Part shown: positions 1-13,500 of the stretch, piece by piece
Layout of the letters: every line of letters begins with the position of its first letter
How positions within the stretch are numbered: position 1 is the first letter of the stretch
NCBI RefSeq assembly: GCF_032854445.1
Contig: NW_027018089.1
Coordinates: 22,627 to 86,626, forward strand
Direction: 5' to 3'
Length of the DNA: 64,000 nt
DNA from: Liolophura sinensis
Taxonomy: Eukaryota; Mollusca; Polyplacophora; Chitonida; Chitonidae
Notes under the pieces: generated by a model
Database searches by the model: none
The model's input: the letters and a program-made list of their open reading frames with translations, nothing else
Told to the model about the DNA's origin: nothing
Translations under genes and position numbers: made by a program

Positions 1-2742
1 AGACTGTATCAAGTACCTTGTATTTTTTATGTACAAATGGTGTGGTGTTTCTACACGTAGATAAAGATATTGAGATTGTCTTGGACTTAAAAGTAAGACA
101 ATTGCTGGATGAGTTAAATGGGCTTAGCCCAAGGATTTGACGTCTTCTGGGCTACCGAAGGGCACATAACTTATAGTCAAAATGTTGAATATAGTAATGA
201 CCGGTTGCGATGGTACATAGTACGGTGTAGCCGATTTCAATTAACAAAAAGACAGGCAAAAATGCAAAAGTGGAAAAACTGTTCCAGTGCTGCTGGTAAG
301 AGGCTAATCGACGTATTTTGTGACGAGAAATCGAATGGTGCAAACGGCGTTGCTTTCCGACCCAATACTTTTGGCTGTAGCCACAATTGAATGATCATTG
401 AAGTCATAGTCTCGTGCCCAGCAACGGCTCCTACTCCATGGAAACCAGGGACATTTGCAATTTTTTAAACAGCTGCCGATGCCTGGGCCAATTCCGCATC
501 TTTTAGAACCTTATTGATGTGGGTCAGTGATCAGTGTACTTTTTACAGCAGACTGTATCAAGTACCTTGTATTTTTTATGTACAAATGGTGTGGTTTTTC
601 TACACGCAGATAAAGACATTGAGATTGTCCTGGACTTAAAAGTAAGACAATTGCTGGATGAGTTAAATGGGCTGAGCCCAAGGATTTGACGTCTTCTGGG
701 CTACCGAAGGGCACATAACTTATAGTCAAATGTTGAATATAGTAATGACCAGTCGCGATGGTACATAGTACAGTGTAGCCGATTTCAATTAACAAAAAGA
801 CAAGGCAAAAATGCAAAGGTGGAAAAACTGTTCCAGTGCTGCTGGCAAGAAGCTAATCCGACGTATTTTGTGACGAGAAATCGAATGGTGCAAACTGCGT
901 TGCTCCCCGACCATTACTTTTGGCTGTAGCGACAATTCAATGATCATTGATGTCATAGTCACGTGCCCAGCAACGGCTCTTACTCAATGGAAACCGGGGA
1001 AATATGCAATTTTTTTAACAGCTGCCGATGCCTGGCCCAATTCCGCATCTTTTGGCACCTTATTGATGCTGGGTCAGTGTTCAAGTGTACTTTTTACAGC
1101 AGACTGTATAAAGTACCTTGTATTTTTTATGTACAAATGGTGTGGTGTTTCTACACGTAGATAAAGACATTGAGATTGTCTTGGACTTAAAAGTAAGACA
1201 ATTGCTGGATGAGTTAAATGGGCTTAGCCCAAGGATTTGAGGTCTTCTGGGCTACCGAAGGGCACATAACTTATAGTCAAATGTTGAATATAGTAATGAC
1301 CGGCGGTGTGTAGCCGATTTCAATTAACAAAAAGACCAGGCAAAAATGCAAAAGTGGAAAAACTGTTCCAGTGCTGCTGGTAAGAGGCTAATCCGACGTA
1401 TTTTGTGACCGAAAAATCGAATGGTGCAAACCGCGTTGCTCTCCGACCAATACTTTTGGCTGTAGCCACAATTGAATGATCATTGATGTCATAGTCATGT
1501 GCCCAGCAACGGCTCTTTACTCAATGGAAACCAGGGAAATTTGCAATTATTTAAACAGCTGCCGATGCCCTGGGCCAATTCCGCATCTTTTGGCACCTTA
1601 TTGATGTGGGTCAGTGATCAGTTGTACTTTTTACAGCAGACTGTCTCAAGTACCTTGTATTTTTTATGTACAAATGGTGTGGTTTTTCTACACGTAGATA
1701 AAGACATTGAGATTGTCTTCGACTTAAAAGTAAGACAATTGCTGGATGAGTTAAATGGGCTTAGCCTAAAGATTTGACGTCTTCTGGGCTACCGAAGGGC
1801 ACATAACTTACAGTCAAAAGTTGAATATAGTAACGATCATTCGCGATGGTACATAGTACAGTGTGTCCTATTTCAAATTAACAAAAAGACCAGGCAAAAA
1901 TGCAAAAGTAGAAAAAATGTTCCAGTGCTGGCTGGTAAGAGGCTAATCCGACGTATTTTGTGACGAGAAATCGGAATGGTGCAAACCGCGTTGCTCTCCC
2001 ACCATTACTTTTGGCTGTAGCCACAATTGAATGATCATTGATGTCATAGTCACGTGCCCAACAACGGCTCTTACTCCATGGAAACCAGGGAAATATGCAA
2101 TTTTTTAACAGCTGCCGATGCGTGGCCCAATTCCGCATCTTTTAGAACCTTATAGATGTGGGTCAGTGATCAGTTGTACTTTTTACAGCAGACTGTATCT
2201 AGTACCTTGTGGTTTTTTATGTACAAATGGTGTGGTTTTTCTACACGTAGATAAAGACATTGAGATTGTCTTGGACTTAGAAGAAAGACAATTGCTGGGT
2301 GAGTTAAATGGTTTGGGCCCAAAGATTTGCCATATTCTGGGCTACCGAAGGGCAAATAACTTATAGTCAAAAGTTGAATATAGTAATGACCAGGTCGCGA
2401 TGGTACATAGTACAGTGTATCCGATTTCAAATTAACAAAAAGACCAGGCAAAAATGCAAAAGTGGAAAAACTGTTCCAGTGCTGCTGGTAAGAGGCTAAT
2501 CCGACGTATTTTGTGACGAAAAATCGAATGGTGCAAACCGCGTTGCTCCCCGACCATTACTTTTGGCTGTAGCGACAATTGAATGATCATTGATGTCATA
2601 GTCACATGCCCAGCAACGGCTCTTACTCAATGGAAACCGGGGAAATATGCAATTTTTTAAACAGCTGCCGATGCCTGGCCCAATTCCGCATCTTTTGGCA
2701 CCTTATTGATGTGGGTCAGTGTTCAAGTGTACTTTTTACAGC
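1..2742 (+). repeat. Higher-order repeat unit, five monomers, copy 1
   Basis: The segment from base 1 (AGACTGTATCAAGTACCTTG) recurs at 2743 with the same ordered set of monomer variants, including GACCGGTTGCGATGG, GGCGTTGCTTTCC and the AACGATCATTCGCG variant. The offset is about 2742-2756 bp, or five monomers. Copy 1 differs from copy 2 mostly by single-base indels and by a ~20 bp loss near 1303 (GACCGGCGGTGTG). The true left end of the unit lies outside the window. Confidence 0.85.
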
Positions 2743-5498
2743 AGACTGTATCAAGTACCTTGTATTTTTTTATGTACAAATGGTGTGGTGTTTCTACACG
2801 TAGATAAAGATATTGAGATTGTCTTGGACTTAAAAGTAAGACAATTGCTGGATGAGTTAAATGGGCTTAGCCCAAGGATTTGACGTCTTCTGGGCTACCG
2901 AAGGGCACATAACTTATAGTCAAATGTTGAATATAGTAATGACCGGTTGCGATGGTACATAGTACGGTGTAGCCGATTTCAATTAACAAAAAGACCAGGC
3001 AAAAAATGCAAAAGTGGAAAAACTGTTCCAGTGCTGCTGGTAAGAGGCTAATCCGACGTATTTTGTGACGAGAAATCGAATGGTGCAAACGGCGTTGCTT
3101 TCCGACCAATACTTTTGGCTGTAGCCACAATTGAATGATCATTGAAGTCATAGTCTCGTGCCCAGCAACGGCTCCTACTCCATGGAAACCAGGGACATTT
3201 GCAATTTTTTAAACAGCTGCCGATGCCTGGGCCAATTCCGCATCTTTTAGACCTTATTGATGTGGGTCAGTGATCAGTTGTACTTTTTACAGCAGACTGT
3301 ATCAAGTACCTTGTAATTTTTTATGTACAAATGGTGTGGTTTTTCTACACGCAGATAAAGACATTGAGATTGTCCTGGACTTAAAAGTAAGACAATTGCT
3401 GGATGAGTTAAATGGGCTGAGCCCAAGGATTTGACGTCTTCTGGGCTACCGAAGGGCACATAACTTATAGTCCAAATGTTTGAATATAGTAATGACCAGT
3501 CGCGATGGTACATAGTACAGTGTAGCCGATTTCAATTAACAAAAAGACCAGGCAAAAATGCAAAGGTGGAAAAACTGTTCCAGTGCTGCTGGCAAGAGGC
3601 TAATCCGACGTATTTTGTGACGAGAAATCGAATGGTGCAAACTGCGTTGCTCCCCGACCATTACTTTTGGCTGTAGCGACAATTCAATGATCATTGATGT
3701 CATAGTCACGTGCCCAGCAACGGCTCTTACTCAATGGAAACCGGGGAAATATGCAATTTTTTTTAACAGCTGCCGATGCCTGGCCCAATTCCGCATCTTT
3801 TGGCACCTTATTGATGTGGGTCAGTGTTCAAGTGTACTTTTTACAGCAGACTGTATCAAGTACCTTGTATTTTTTATGTACAAATGGTGTGGTGTTTCTA
3901 CACGTAGATAAAGACATTGAGATTGTCTTGGACTTAAAAGTAAGACAATTGCTGGATGAGTTAAATGGGCTTAGCCCAAGGATTTGAGGTCTTCTGGGCT
4001 ACCGAAGGGCACATAACTTATAGTCAAATGTTGAATATAGTAATGACCGGTTGCGATGGTACATAGTACGGTGTAGCCGATTTCAATTAACAAAAAGACC
4101 AGGCAAAAATGCAAAAGTGGAAAAACTGTTCCAGTGCTGCTGGTAAGAGGCTAATCCGACGTATTTTGTGACGAAAATCGAATGGTGCAAACCGCGTTGC
4201 TCTCCGACCAATACTTTTGGCTGTAGCCACAATTGAATGATCATTGATGTCATAGTCATGTGCCCAGCAACGGCTCTTACTCAATGGAAACCAGGAAATT
4301 TGCAATTATTTAAACAGCTGCCGATGCCTGGGCCAATTCCGCATCTTTTGGCACCTTATTGATGTGGGTCAGTGATCAGTTGTACTTTTTACAGCAGACT
4401 GTCTCAAGTACCTTGTATTTTTTATGTACAAATGGTGTGGTTTTTCTACACGTAGATAAAGACATTGAGATTGTCTTCGACTTAAAAGTAAGACAATTGC
4501 TGGATGAGTTAAATGGGCTTAGCCTAAAGATTTGACGTCTTCTGGGCTACCGAAGGGCACATAAACTTACAGTCAAAAGTTGAATATAGTAACGATCATT
4601 CGCGATGGTACATAGTACAGTGTATCCTATTTCAAATTAACAAAAAGACCAGGCAAAATGCAAAAGTAGAAAAAATGTTCCAGTGCTGCTGGTAAGAGGC
4701 TAATCCGACGTATTTTGTGACGAGAAATCGAATGGTGCAAACCGCGTTGCTCTCCCACCATTACTTTTGGCTGTAGCCACAATTGAATGATCATTGATGT
4801 CATAGTCACGTGCCCAACAACGGCTCTTACTCCATGGAAACCAGGGAAATATGCAATTTTTTAACAGCTGCCGATGCGTGGCCCAATTCCGCATCTTTTA
4901 GAACCTTATAGATGTGGGTCAGTGATCAGTTGTACTTTTTTACAGCAGACTGTATCTAGTACCTTGTGTTTTTTATGTACAAATGGTGTGGTTTTTCTAC
5001 ACGTAGATAAAGACATTGAGATTTGTCTTGGACTTAGAAGAAAGACAATTGCTGGGTGAGTTAAATGGTTTGGGCCCAAAGATTTGCCATATTCTGGGCT
5101 ACCGAAGGGCAAATAACTTATAGTCAAAAGTTGAATATAGTAATGACCAGTCGCGATGGTACATAGTACAGTGTATCCGATTTCAAATTAACAAAAAGAC
5201 CAGGCAAAAATGCAAAAGTGGAAAAACTGTTCCAGTGCTGCTGGTAAGAGGCTAATCCGACGTATTTTGTGACGAAAAATCGAATGGTGCAAACCGCGTT
5301 GCTCCCCGACCATTACTTTTGGCTGTAGCGACAATTGAATGATCATTGATGTCATAGTCACATGCCCAGCAACGGCTCTTACTCAATGGAAACCGGGGAA
5401 ATATGCAATTTTTTAAACAGCTGCCGATGCCTGGCCCAATTCCGCATCTTTTGGCACCTTATTGATGTGGGTCAGTGTTCAAGTGTACTTTTTACAGC
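2743..5498 (+). repeat. Higher-order repeat unit, five monomers, copy 2
   Basis: Second copy of the ~2.75 kb block at 1-2742, in the same order and orientation. After about 5500 the next monomers follow a different order of variants (GATTTGAGGTC at ~5630 instead of GATTTGACGTC), so a third full copy is not seen. This indicates a recent five-monomer duplication or amplification by unequal exchange. Confidence 0.85.
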
Positions 5499-8400
5499 AG
5501 ACTGTATCAAGTACCTTGTATTTTTTATGTACAAATGGTGTGGTGTTTCTACACGTAGATAAAGATATTGAGATTGTCTTGGACTTAAAAGTAAGACAAT
5601 TGCTGGATGAGTTAAATGGGCTTAGCCCAAGGATTTGAGGTCTTCTGGGCTACCGAAGGGCACATAACTTATAGTCAAATGTTGAATATAGTAATGACCG
5701 GTTGCGATGGTACATAGTACGGTGTAGCCGATTTCAATTAACAAAAAGACCAGGCAAAAATGCAAAAGTGGAAAAACTGTTCCAGTGCTGCTGGTAAGAG
5801 GCTAATCCGACGAATTTTGTGACGAAAAATCGAATGGTGCAAACCGCGTTGCTCTCCGACCATTACTTTTGGCTGTAGCCACAATTGAATGATCATTGAT
5901 GTCATAGTCACGTGCCCAACAACGGCTCTTACTCCATGGAAACCAGGGAAATTTGCAATTTTTTAAACAGCTGCCGATGCCTGGGCCAATTCCGCATCTT
6001 TTAGAACTTTATTGATGTGGGTCAGTGATCAGTTGTACTTTTTACAGCAGACTGTATCTAGTACCTTGTGTTTTTTATGTACAAATGGTGTGGTTTTTCT
6101 ACACGTAGATAAAGACATTGAGATTGTCTTGGACTTAGAAGTAAGACAATTGCTGGATGAGTTAAATGGGCTTAGCCCAAAGATTTGACGTCTTCTGGGC
6201 TACCGAAGGGCACATAACTTGCAGTCAAAAGTTGAATATAGTAACGACCATTCGCGATGGTACATAGTACAGTGTATCCTATTTCAAATTAACAAAAAGA
6301 CCAGGCAAAAATGCAAAAGTAGAAAAAATGTTCCAGTGCTGCTGGTAAGAGGCTAATCCGACGTATTTTGTGACGAGAAATCGAATGGTGCAAACCGCGT
6401 TGCTCTCCGACCATTACTTTTGACTGTAGCCACAATTGAATGATCATTGATGTCATAGTCACGTGCCCAACAACGGCTCTTACTCCATGGAAACCAGGGA
6501 AATATGCAATTTTTTAACAGCTGCCGATGCCTGGCCCAATTCCGCATCTTTTAGAACCTTATTGATGTGGGTCAGTGTTCAAGTGTACTTTTTACAGCAG
6601 ACTGTATCAAGTACCTTGTATTTTTTATGTACAAATGGTGTGGTGTTTCTACACGTAGATAAAGATATTGAGATTGTCTTGGACTTAAAAGTAAGACAAT
6701 TGCAGGATGAGTTAAATGGGCTTAGCCCAAGGATTTGAGGTCTTCTGGGCTACCGAAGGGCACATAACTTATAGTCAAATGTTGAATATAGTAATGACCG
6801 GTTGCGATGGTACATAGTACGGTGTAGCCGATTTCAATTAACAAAAAGACCAGGCAAAAATGCAAAAGTGGAAAAACTGTTCCAGTGCTGCTGGTAAGAG
6901 GCTAATCCGACGTATTTTGTGACGAGAAATCGAATGGTGCAAACCGCGTTGCTTTCCGACCAATACTTTTGGCTGTAGCCACAATTGAATAATCATTGAT
7001 GTCATAGTCACGTGCCCAGCAACGGCTCTTACTCCATGGAAACCAGGGAAATTTGCAATTTTTTAAACAGCTGCCGATGCCTGGGCCAATTCCGCATCTT
7101 TTGGCACCTTACTGAAGTGGGTCAGTGTTCAAGTGTACTTTTTACAGCAGACTGTATCAAGTACCTTGTATTTTTTATGTACAAATGGTGTGGTGTTTCT
7201 ACACGTAGATAAAGACATTGAGATTGTCTTGGACTTAGAAGAAAGACAATTGCTGGGTGAGTTAAATGGTTTGGGCCCAAAGATTTGCCATCTTCTGGGC
7301 TACCGAAGGGCACATAACTTATAGTCAAAAGTTGAATATAGTAATGACCAGTCGCGATGGTACATAGTACAGTGTATCCGATTTCAAATTAACAAAAAGA
7401 CCAGGCAAAAATGCAAAAGTGGAAAAACTGTTCCAGTGCTGCTGGTAAGAGGCTAATCCGACGTATTTTGTGACGAAAAATCGAATGGTGCAAACTGCGT
7501 TGCTCCCCGACCATTACTTTTGGCTGTAGCGACAATTGAATGATCATTGATGTCATAGTCACGTGCCCAGCAACGGCTCTTACTCAATGGAAACCAGGGA
7601 AATATGCAATTTTTTAAACAGCTGCCGATGCCTGGCCCAATTCCGCATCTTTTGGCACCTTATTGATGTGGGTCAGTGTTCAAGTGTACTTTTTACAGCA
7701 GACTGTATCAAGTACCTTGTATTTTTTATGTACAAATGGTGTGGTGTTTCTACACGTAGATAAAGATATTGAGATTGTCTTGGACTTAAAAGTAAGACAA
7801 TTGCTGGATGAGTTAAATGGGCTTAGCCCAAGGATTTGAGGTCTTTTGGGCTACCGAAGGGCACATAACTTATAGTCAAATGTTGAATATAGTAATGACC
7901 GGTTGCGATGGTACATAGTACGGTGTAGCCGATTTCAAATTAACAAAAAGACCAGGCAAAAATGCAAAAGTGGAAAAACTGTTCCAGTGCTGCTGGTGAG
8001 AGGCTAATCCGACGTATTTTGTGACGAGAAATCGAATGGTGCAAACGGCGTTGCTTTCCGACCAATACTTTTGGCTGTAGCCACAATTGAATGATCATTG
8101 AAGTCATAGTCACGTGCCCAGCAACGGCTCCTACTCCATGGAAACCAGGGAAATTTGCAATTTTTTAAACAACTGCCGATGCCTGGGCCAATTCCGCATC
8201 TTTTAGAACCTTATTGATGTGGGTCAGTGATCAGTTGTACTTTTTACAGCAGACTGTATCTAGTACCTTGTGTTTTTTATGTACAAATGGTGTGGTTTTT
8301 CTACACGCAGATAAAGACATTGAGATTGTCCTGGACTTAGAAGTAAGACAATTGCTGGATGAGTTAAATGGGCTGAGCCCAAAGATTTGACGTCTTCTGG

Positions 8401-10331
8401 GCTACCGAAGGGCACATAACTTACAGTCAAAAGTTGAATATAGTAACGACCATTCGCGATGGTACATAGTACAGTGTATCCTATTTCAAATTAACAAAAA
8501 GACCAGGCAAAAATGCAAAAGTGGAAAAACTGTTCCAGTGCTGCTGGTAAGAGGCTAATCCAACGTATTTTGTGACGAAAAATCGAATGGTGCAAACCGC
8601 GTTGCTCCCCGACCATTACTTTTGGCTGTAGCCACAATTGAATGATCATTGATGTCATAGTCACGTGCCCAGCAACGGCTCTTACTCCATGGAAACCAGG
8701 GAAATTTGCAATTTTTTAAACAGCTGCCGATGCCAGGGCCAATTCCGCATCTTTTAGAACTTTATTGATGTGGGTCAGTGATCAGTTGTACTTTTTACAG
8801 CAGACTGTATCTAGTACCTTGTGTTTTTTATGTACAAATGGTGTGGGTTTTTCTACACGTAGATAAAGACAATGAGATTGTCTTGGACTTAGAAGAAAGA
8901 CAACTGCTGGGTGAGTTAAATGGTTTGAGCCCAAAGACTTGCCATCTTCTGGGCTACCGAAGGGCACATAATTTATAGTCAAAAGTTGAATATAGTAATG
9001 ACCAGTCGCGATGGTACATAGTACAGTGTATCCGATTTCAAATTAACAAAAAGACCAGGCAAAAAATGCAAAAGTGGAAAAACTGTTCCAGTGCTGCTGG
9101 TAAGAGGCTAATCCGACGTATTTTGTGACGAAAAATCGAATGGTGCAAACCGCGTTGCTCCCCGACCATTACTTTTGGCTGTAGCCACAATTGAATGATC
9201 ATTGATGTCATAGTCACGTGGCCCAGCAACGGCTCTTACTCCATGGAAACCAGGGAAATTTGCAATTTTTTAAACAGCTGCCGATGCCTGGCCCAATTCC
9301 GCATCTTTTGGCACCTTATTGATGTGGGTCAGTGATCAGTTGTACTTTTTACAGCAGACTGTCTCAAGTACCTTGTATTTTTTATGTACAAATGGTGTGG
9401 TGTTTCTACACGTAGATAAAGACATTGAGATTGTCTTGGACTTAGAAGTAAGACAATTGCTGGATGAGTTAAATGGGCTTAGCCCAAAGATTTGACGTCT
9501 TCTGGGCTACCGAAGGGCACATAACTTACAGTCAAAAGTTGAATATAGTAACGACCATTCGCGATGGTACATAGTACAGTGTATCCTATTTCAAATTAAC
9601 AAAAAGACCAGGCAAAAATGCAAAAGTAGAAAAAATGTTCCAGTGCTGCTGGTAAGAGGCTAATCCGACGTATTTTGTGACGAGAAATCGAATGGTGCAA
9701 ACCGCGTTGCTCTCCGACCATTACTTTTGACTGTAGCCACAATTGAATGATCATTGATGTCATAGTCACGTGCCCAACAACGGCTCTTACTCCATGGAAA
9801 CCAGGGAAATATGCAATTTTTTAACAGCTGCCGATGCCTGGCCCAATTCCGCATCTTTTAGAACCTTATAGATGTGGGTCAGTGATCAGTTGTACTTTTT
9901 ACAGCAGACTGTATCAAGTACATTGTGTTTTTTATGTACAAATGGTGTGGTTTTTCTACACGTAGATAAAGACATTGAGATTGTCTTGGACTTAGAAGTA
10001 AGACAATTGCTGGATGAGTTAAATGGGCTTAGCCCAAAGATTTGACGTCTTCTGGGCTACCGAAGGGCACATAACTTATAGTCAAAAGTTGAATATAGTA
10101 ATGACCAGTAGCGATGGTACATAGTACAGTGTAGCCGATTTTAATAAAAAAAAAGACTAGGCAAAAATGCAAAAGTGGAAAAACTGTTCCAGTGCTGCTG
10201 GTAAGAGGCTAATCCGACGTATTTTGTGACGAGAAATCGAATGGTGCAAACCGCGTTGCTCTCCGACCAATACTTTTGGCTGTAGCGACAATTGAATGAT
10301 CATTGATGTCATAGTCACGTGCCCAGCAACG

Positions 10332-10340
10332 GCTCTTAAT
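10332..10340. repeat. Target-site duplication, copy at the retrotransposon 3' end
   Basis: GCTCTTAAT here matches 16451-16459 on the other side of the element. The uninterrupted satellite normally reads GCTCTTACTCC. Because the element end is AT-rich (TTTAATTTAAG on the plus strand), the duplication could be 7 to 9 bp. Confidence 0.7.
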
Positions 10341-10353
10341 TTTAATTTAAGTC

Positions 10354-10359
10354 TTTATT
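10354..10359 (-). promoter_or_regulatory. Polyadenylation signal AATAAA of the retrotransposon
   Basis: On the minus strand the element ends AAACAAATAAAGACTTAAATTAAA. The AATAAA hexamer lies ~13 bp before the element end, where a non-LTR element would place its 3' processing signal. A palindrome, ACCCATGGGT (10382-10391), lies just upstream and could form part of a 3' RNA structure recognised by the reverse transcriptase. That role is inferred. Confidence 0.6.
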
Positions 10360-10580
10360 TGTTTACTGAGGATATCCCACAACCCATGGGTCACTAGGGG
10401 GTCTCCTCATACTTATATGCATCATACATTTATATAATCAAAACTTGATAGTGAAGAATAAAATATTTACAATATTTACTATACACATAGGTATCCAATA
10501 CTGCACACACTCATATACTTCATTAAGTACCGATTATATAACAGATTTAGGAATGGGTTTCAGTCTTAGCACTTTGTACC

Positions 10581-13500
10581 TTAAAAGGAGCTTGTTTGAA
10601 CTACTTGGTGAGTACGATGGATAAATCTTCGAGTATCTTGAATGAATTTGTGCACAGAACAGAATATGGTTTTATTGTCTTCAAGAGATAGGTCGTTTGA
10701 TCCAAAAAGTAAAATATTTGAGATATGTTTTGAGCAATGCGGAAGGAAAATAGATAAGTGAGCATTTGGAGAAATCGTTTTAGTAAACCTTTCGAACATG
10801 TGCTTCCTTTGAGCGGCATATGCGGGACATTCAATAAGAAAATGATGATAATTTTCACATTTGTAATTACATTTATGACAAGACTGGTCATCTGAAAGGC
10901 CATTGGTAAATAAGTCTGCGTGAAGAGCGCTCAGTCCCATCCGCATCCTACAATGCAGTATCGAGGAAAATGTTACAAAAGAATCGTACAGTACGGAAAT
11001 AGTAATGCTGTCAACAAAACTAGGTTTAACATAGGATTTAAGCTTTTCTAGAGAGTCGTGACGAAAGTGGAGAGGTATTGAATTCCAATCTTTAATTGCT
11101 TGGGGAATAAATGACGACATGTACAACTGGATACGACCTTTGGGAAGACGGATGTTGTGCTTATTTCGTAGATTGTATGTACTGACGACAGCTTCATTTC
11201 CGCATGGTAGTAATTTTTTCAAATAAGGAGGCGATAGCCCATTTATAATTTTATGGAAAAGAAGAATTCTGTGGGATCTACGTCTCACATAAAGCGGTTC
11301 CCATCTTAGTTCATTTAATAATTTACTATAAGATGTCCGACGTAGGCCCCCAGAACAGAGAAGAGCAGCTCTTCGCTGAATTGTTTCAAGTTTTTGAGAC
11401 AACACTTTACCGCAATTGTCAAACAGGATGTCAACATATTGGATGGTAGATCTTATTTGACTGAAGTATAGAGTTTTCAAACATTTTCGGGTAAGGCATT
11501 TCTTACATCGGTTGAGAATACTCAGTTTTTTGTTACATTTATTAACTACGTTTCTAATGTGTTCGTCCCATTTCCCATTGTGTTGTAAAACGATCCCAAG
11601 GTGTTTGTGGGACTGAACGCTCTTCACCTCCGTGCCATTAAGATACAGTTTGGGATAGGAAGGATTTCCCTTTAATGATACAAGTAAATAAACTGTCTTA
11701 AGAGCATTGAATGTGACACACCATTGATTTGCCCACGATGCTAACTTGCTAAGGTCACGGTTCACTCTAGTTTCTGAGACTGGTAAATCTTTAATTTCTT
11801 CTAACAAGGATGTGTCGTCAGCAAATATATTTATGTCACATTCAATATTAGTATTTATATCATTTATGAAGATAAGAAACAACAAAGGACCAAGTACAGA
11901 GCCCTGAGGAACTCCTGAGTACGTAGGATTCGAGCTAGATTCTTTACCGTTGAGGCAAACAGAGATTGATCGATCAGATAAGTAATCATTTATCCACGCC
12001 AGTAACATTCCTCCATTACCCATCTGCCTCAACTTAAATAGTAAACCTGTGTGCCAAACCTTGTCAAAGGCTTTGCTCACATCCAAGAATACCAAACACA
12101 TATCATTACCGTTGTCTAAACCTTTATAAATATTATGGACGATTTTAGTTAGTTGACAGATAGTTGAATCACCACTTTTGAATCCTGCATTGTGAGGAAT
12201 AAGAATATTGTTTATCGTAAGATATTGATATAAATGTTTATAGACGACTTTTTCAAATACTTTGGATATCGATGGTTGAAGACATACTGGTCTGTAGTTA
12301 GAAATACAATGTCGATCACCTTTTTTAAATACTGGGCAAACGCGGCACCTTTTCCACGCGGACGGAAAGACGCCGTTTTGTAATGAAGAGTTAAATAGTT
12401 TAGTAAGCGAGGGTGCTATACTTCCTGCTGCACTCTGCAACATAAAATTACTGATCCCATCCGGGCCTGATGCCTTTTTTGTATTTAACGAACTGAGACG
12501 CTGACCGACTTCCTTTTTAGTTATTTGTATACTGTTTAAACGAGTTGTAGTAACGAAGGAGAAGTCCGGCAAGTCGGGGACAGGAGATGGAAGGTCAGAA
12601 TGTGATGCAAAGAATGCACAGAAAGCATTGGCCTTATCAATATCACTGGACACATTTTTACCATTTACAAGTAGTGGTGGTATTGGAGGTTTTGCTTTAG
12701 AACCCAACATTGATTTCATTGAAGACCAGTAAGTCTTGGTATCTAGCTTTGGGTCAGATAGTTTGGTTTTTAGACGTGTAGCATAGCGACGAATAGCCTC
12801 TCTTTTGGCTGTGTTGGCCTCCCTTCTGGCTATATAGAAGCGAAATTTATCTTTTTCATTTTTAGATCTTTTATACTTTTTAAAGCATCTATTTCGAATT
12901 CGTAACTTATATCGCACATCATTGGTCATCCAGGGCTTGTCACGAGGTCTCACGGTAATTTCTTTATTTGGGATAGCTTCCTTACAGCATGACAGAAAAA
13001 GATTTGACCATGCATACACTTCGTCATTTATATCAGTGAAAACGTCACATATATCCCAGGGTGAGACAGACAGTAAGTTACGTAGACGGTCTATATCAGC
13101 ACATTTAAGGTCCCATACATGTCTTTTAAAAGATTTAGGTTTATCATTGCACAGAACATCCAGTTTACAATAGATCGTGCAGTGGTCAAGATTAGCCATG
13201 GGACAAGCCACTCCGTAATCTATTACATATCTCATATTGTCAGTGATTATTAGATCTAATAAATAGGCACTATCTTCCGTATATCTTGTCGGCTCATTCA
13301 GTATTTGCAATACATTTTTTCCAGCCAAAAGGTCGAAAAGTTTCATTTTTAATTCACTCTTATCATGGTATTTATTCCAGTCAGTGCAGCGATCGTTAAA
13401 ATCACCAAATATTAGTAAAGCATGTGGGTTTTCTGATATAACAGAAGTGAGAGTAGAATCAAAGTTATCAATAAAAAGATCCCGCGATTCCGTTGATTGG

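Larger units (their letters stand above)
1..10340 (+). repeat. Tandem satellite array, subfamily A (left block)
   Basis: About 19 head-to-tail monomers of ~550 bp. Recurring landmarks are the block around CACGTGCCCAGCAACGGCTC, the run CTGCCGATGCCTGG, GACTGTATCAAGTACC, GGGCTACCGAAGGGCACAT and GTATTTTGTGACGAGAAATC. Subfamily A is marked by GATGGTACATAGTAC and by the palindrome AATGATCATT. Spacing between equivalent points is about 545-556 bp, and single-base indels are common in the first ~9 kb. The last monomer is cut by the retrotransposon at the CGGCTCTTA position. No gene is recognised; the short open frames recur once per monomer on both strands and are repeat by-products. Confidence 0.96.

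Noticed and set aside
10601-10903. Separate small minus-strand genes inside the retrotransposon, and plus-strand frames at 12922-13173 and 15609-15896
   Set aside because: They are alternative frames of ORF2 and ORF1 with no own motifs.
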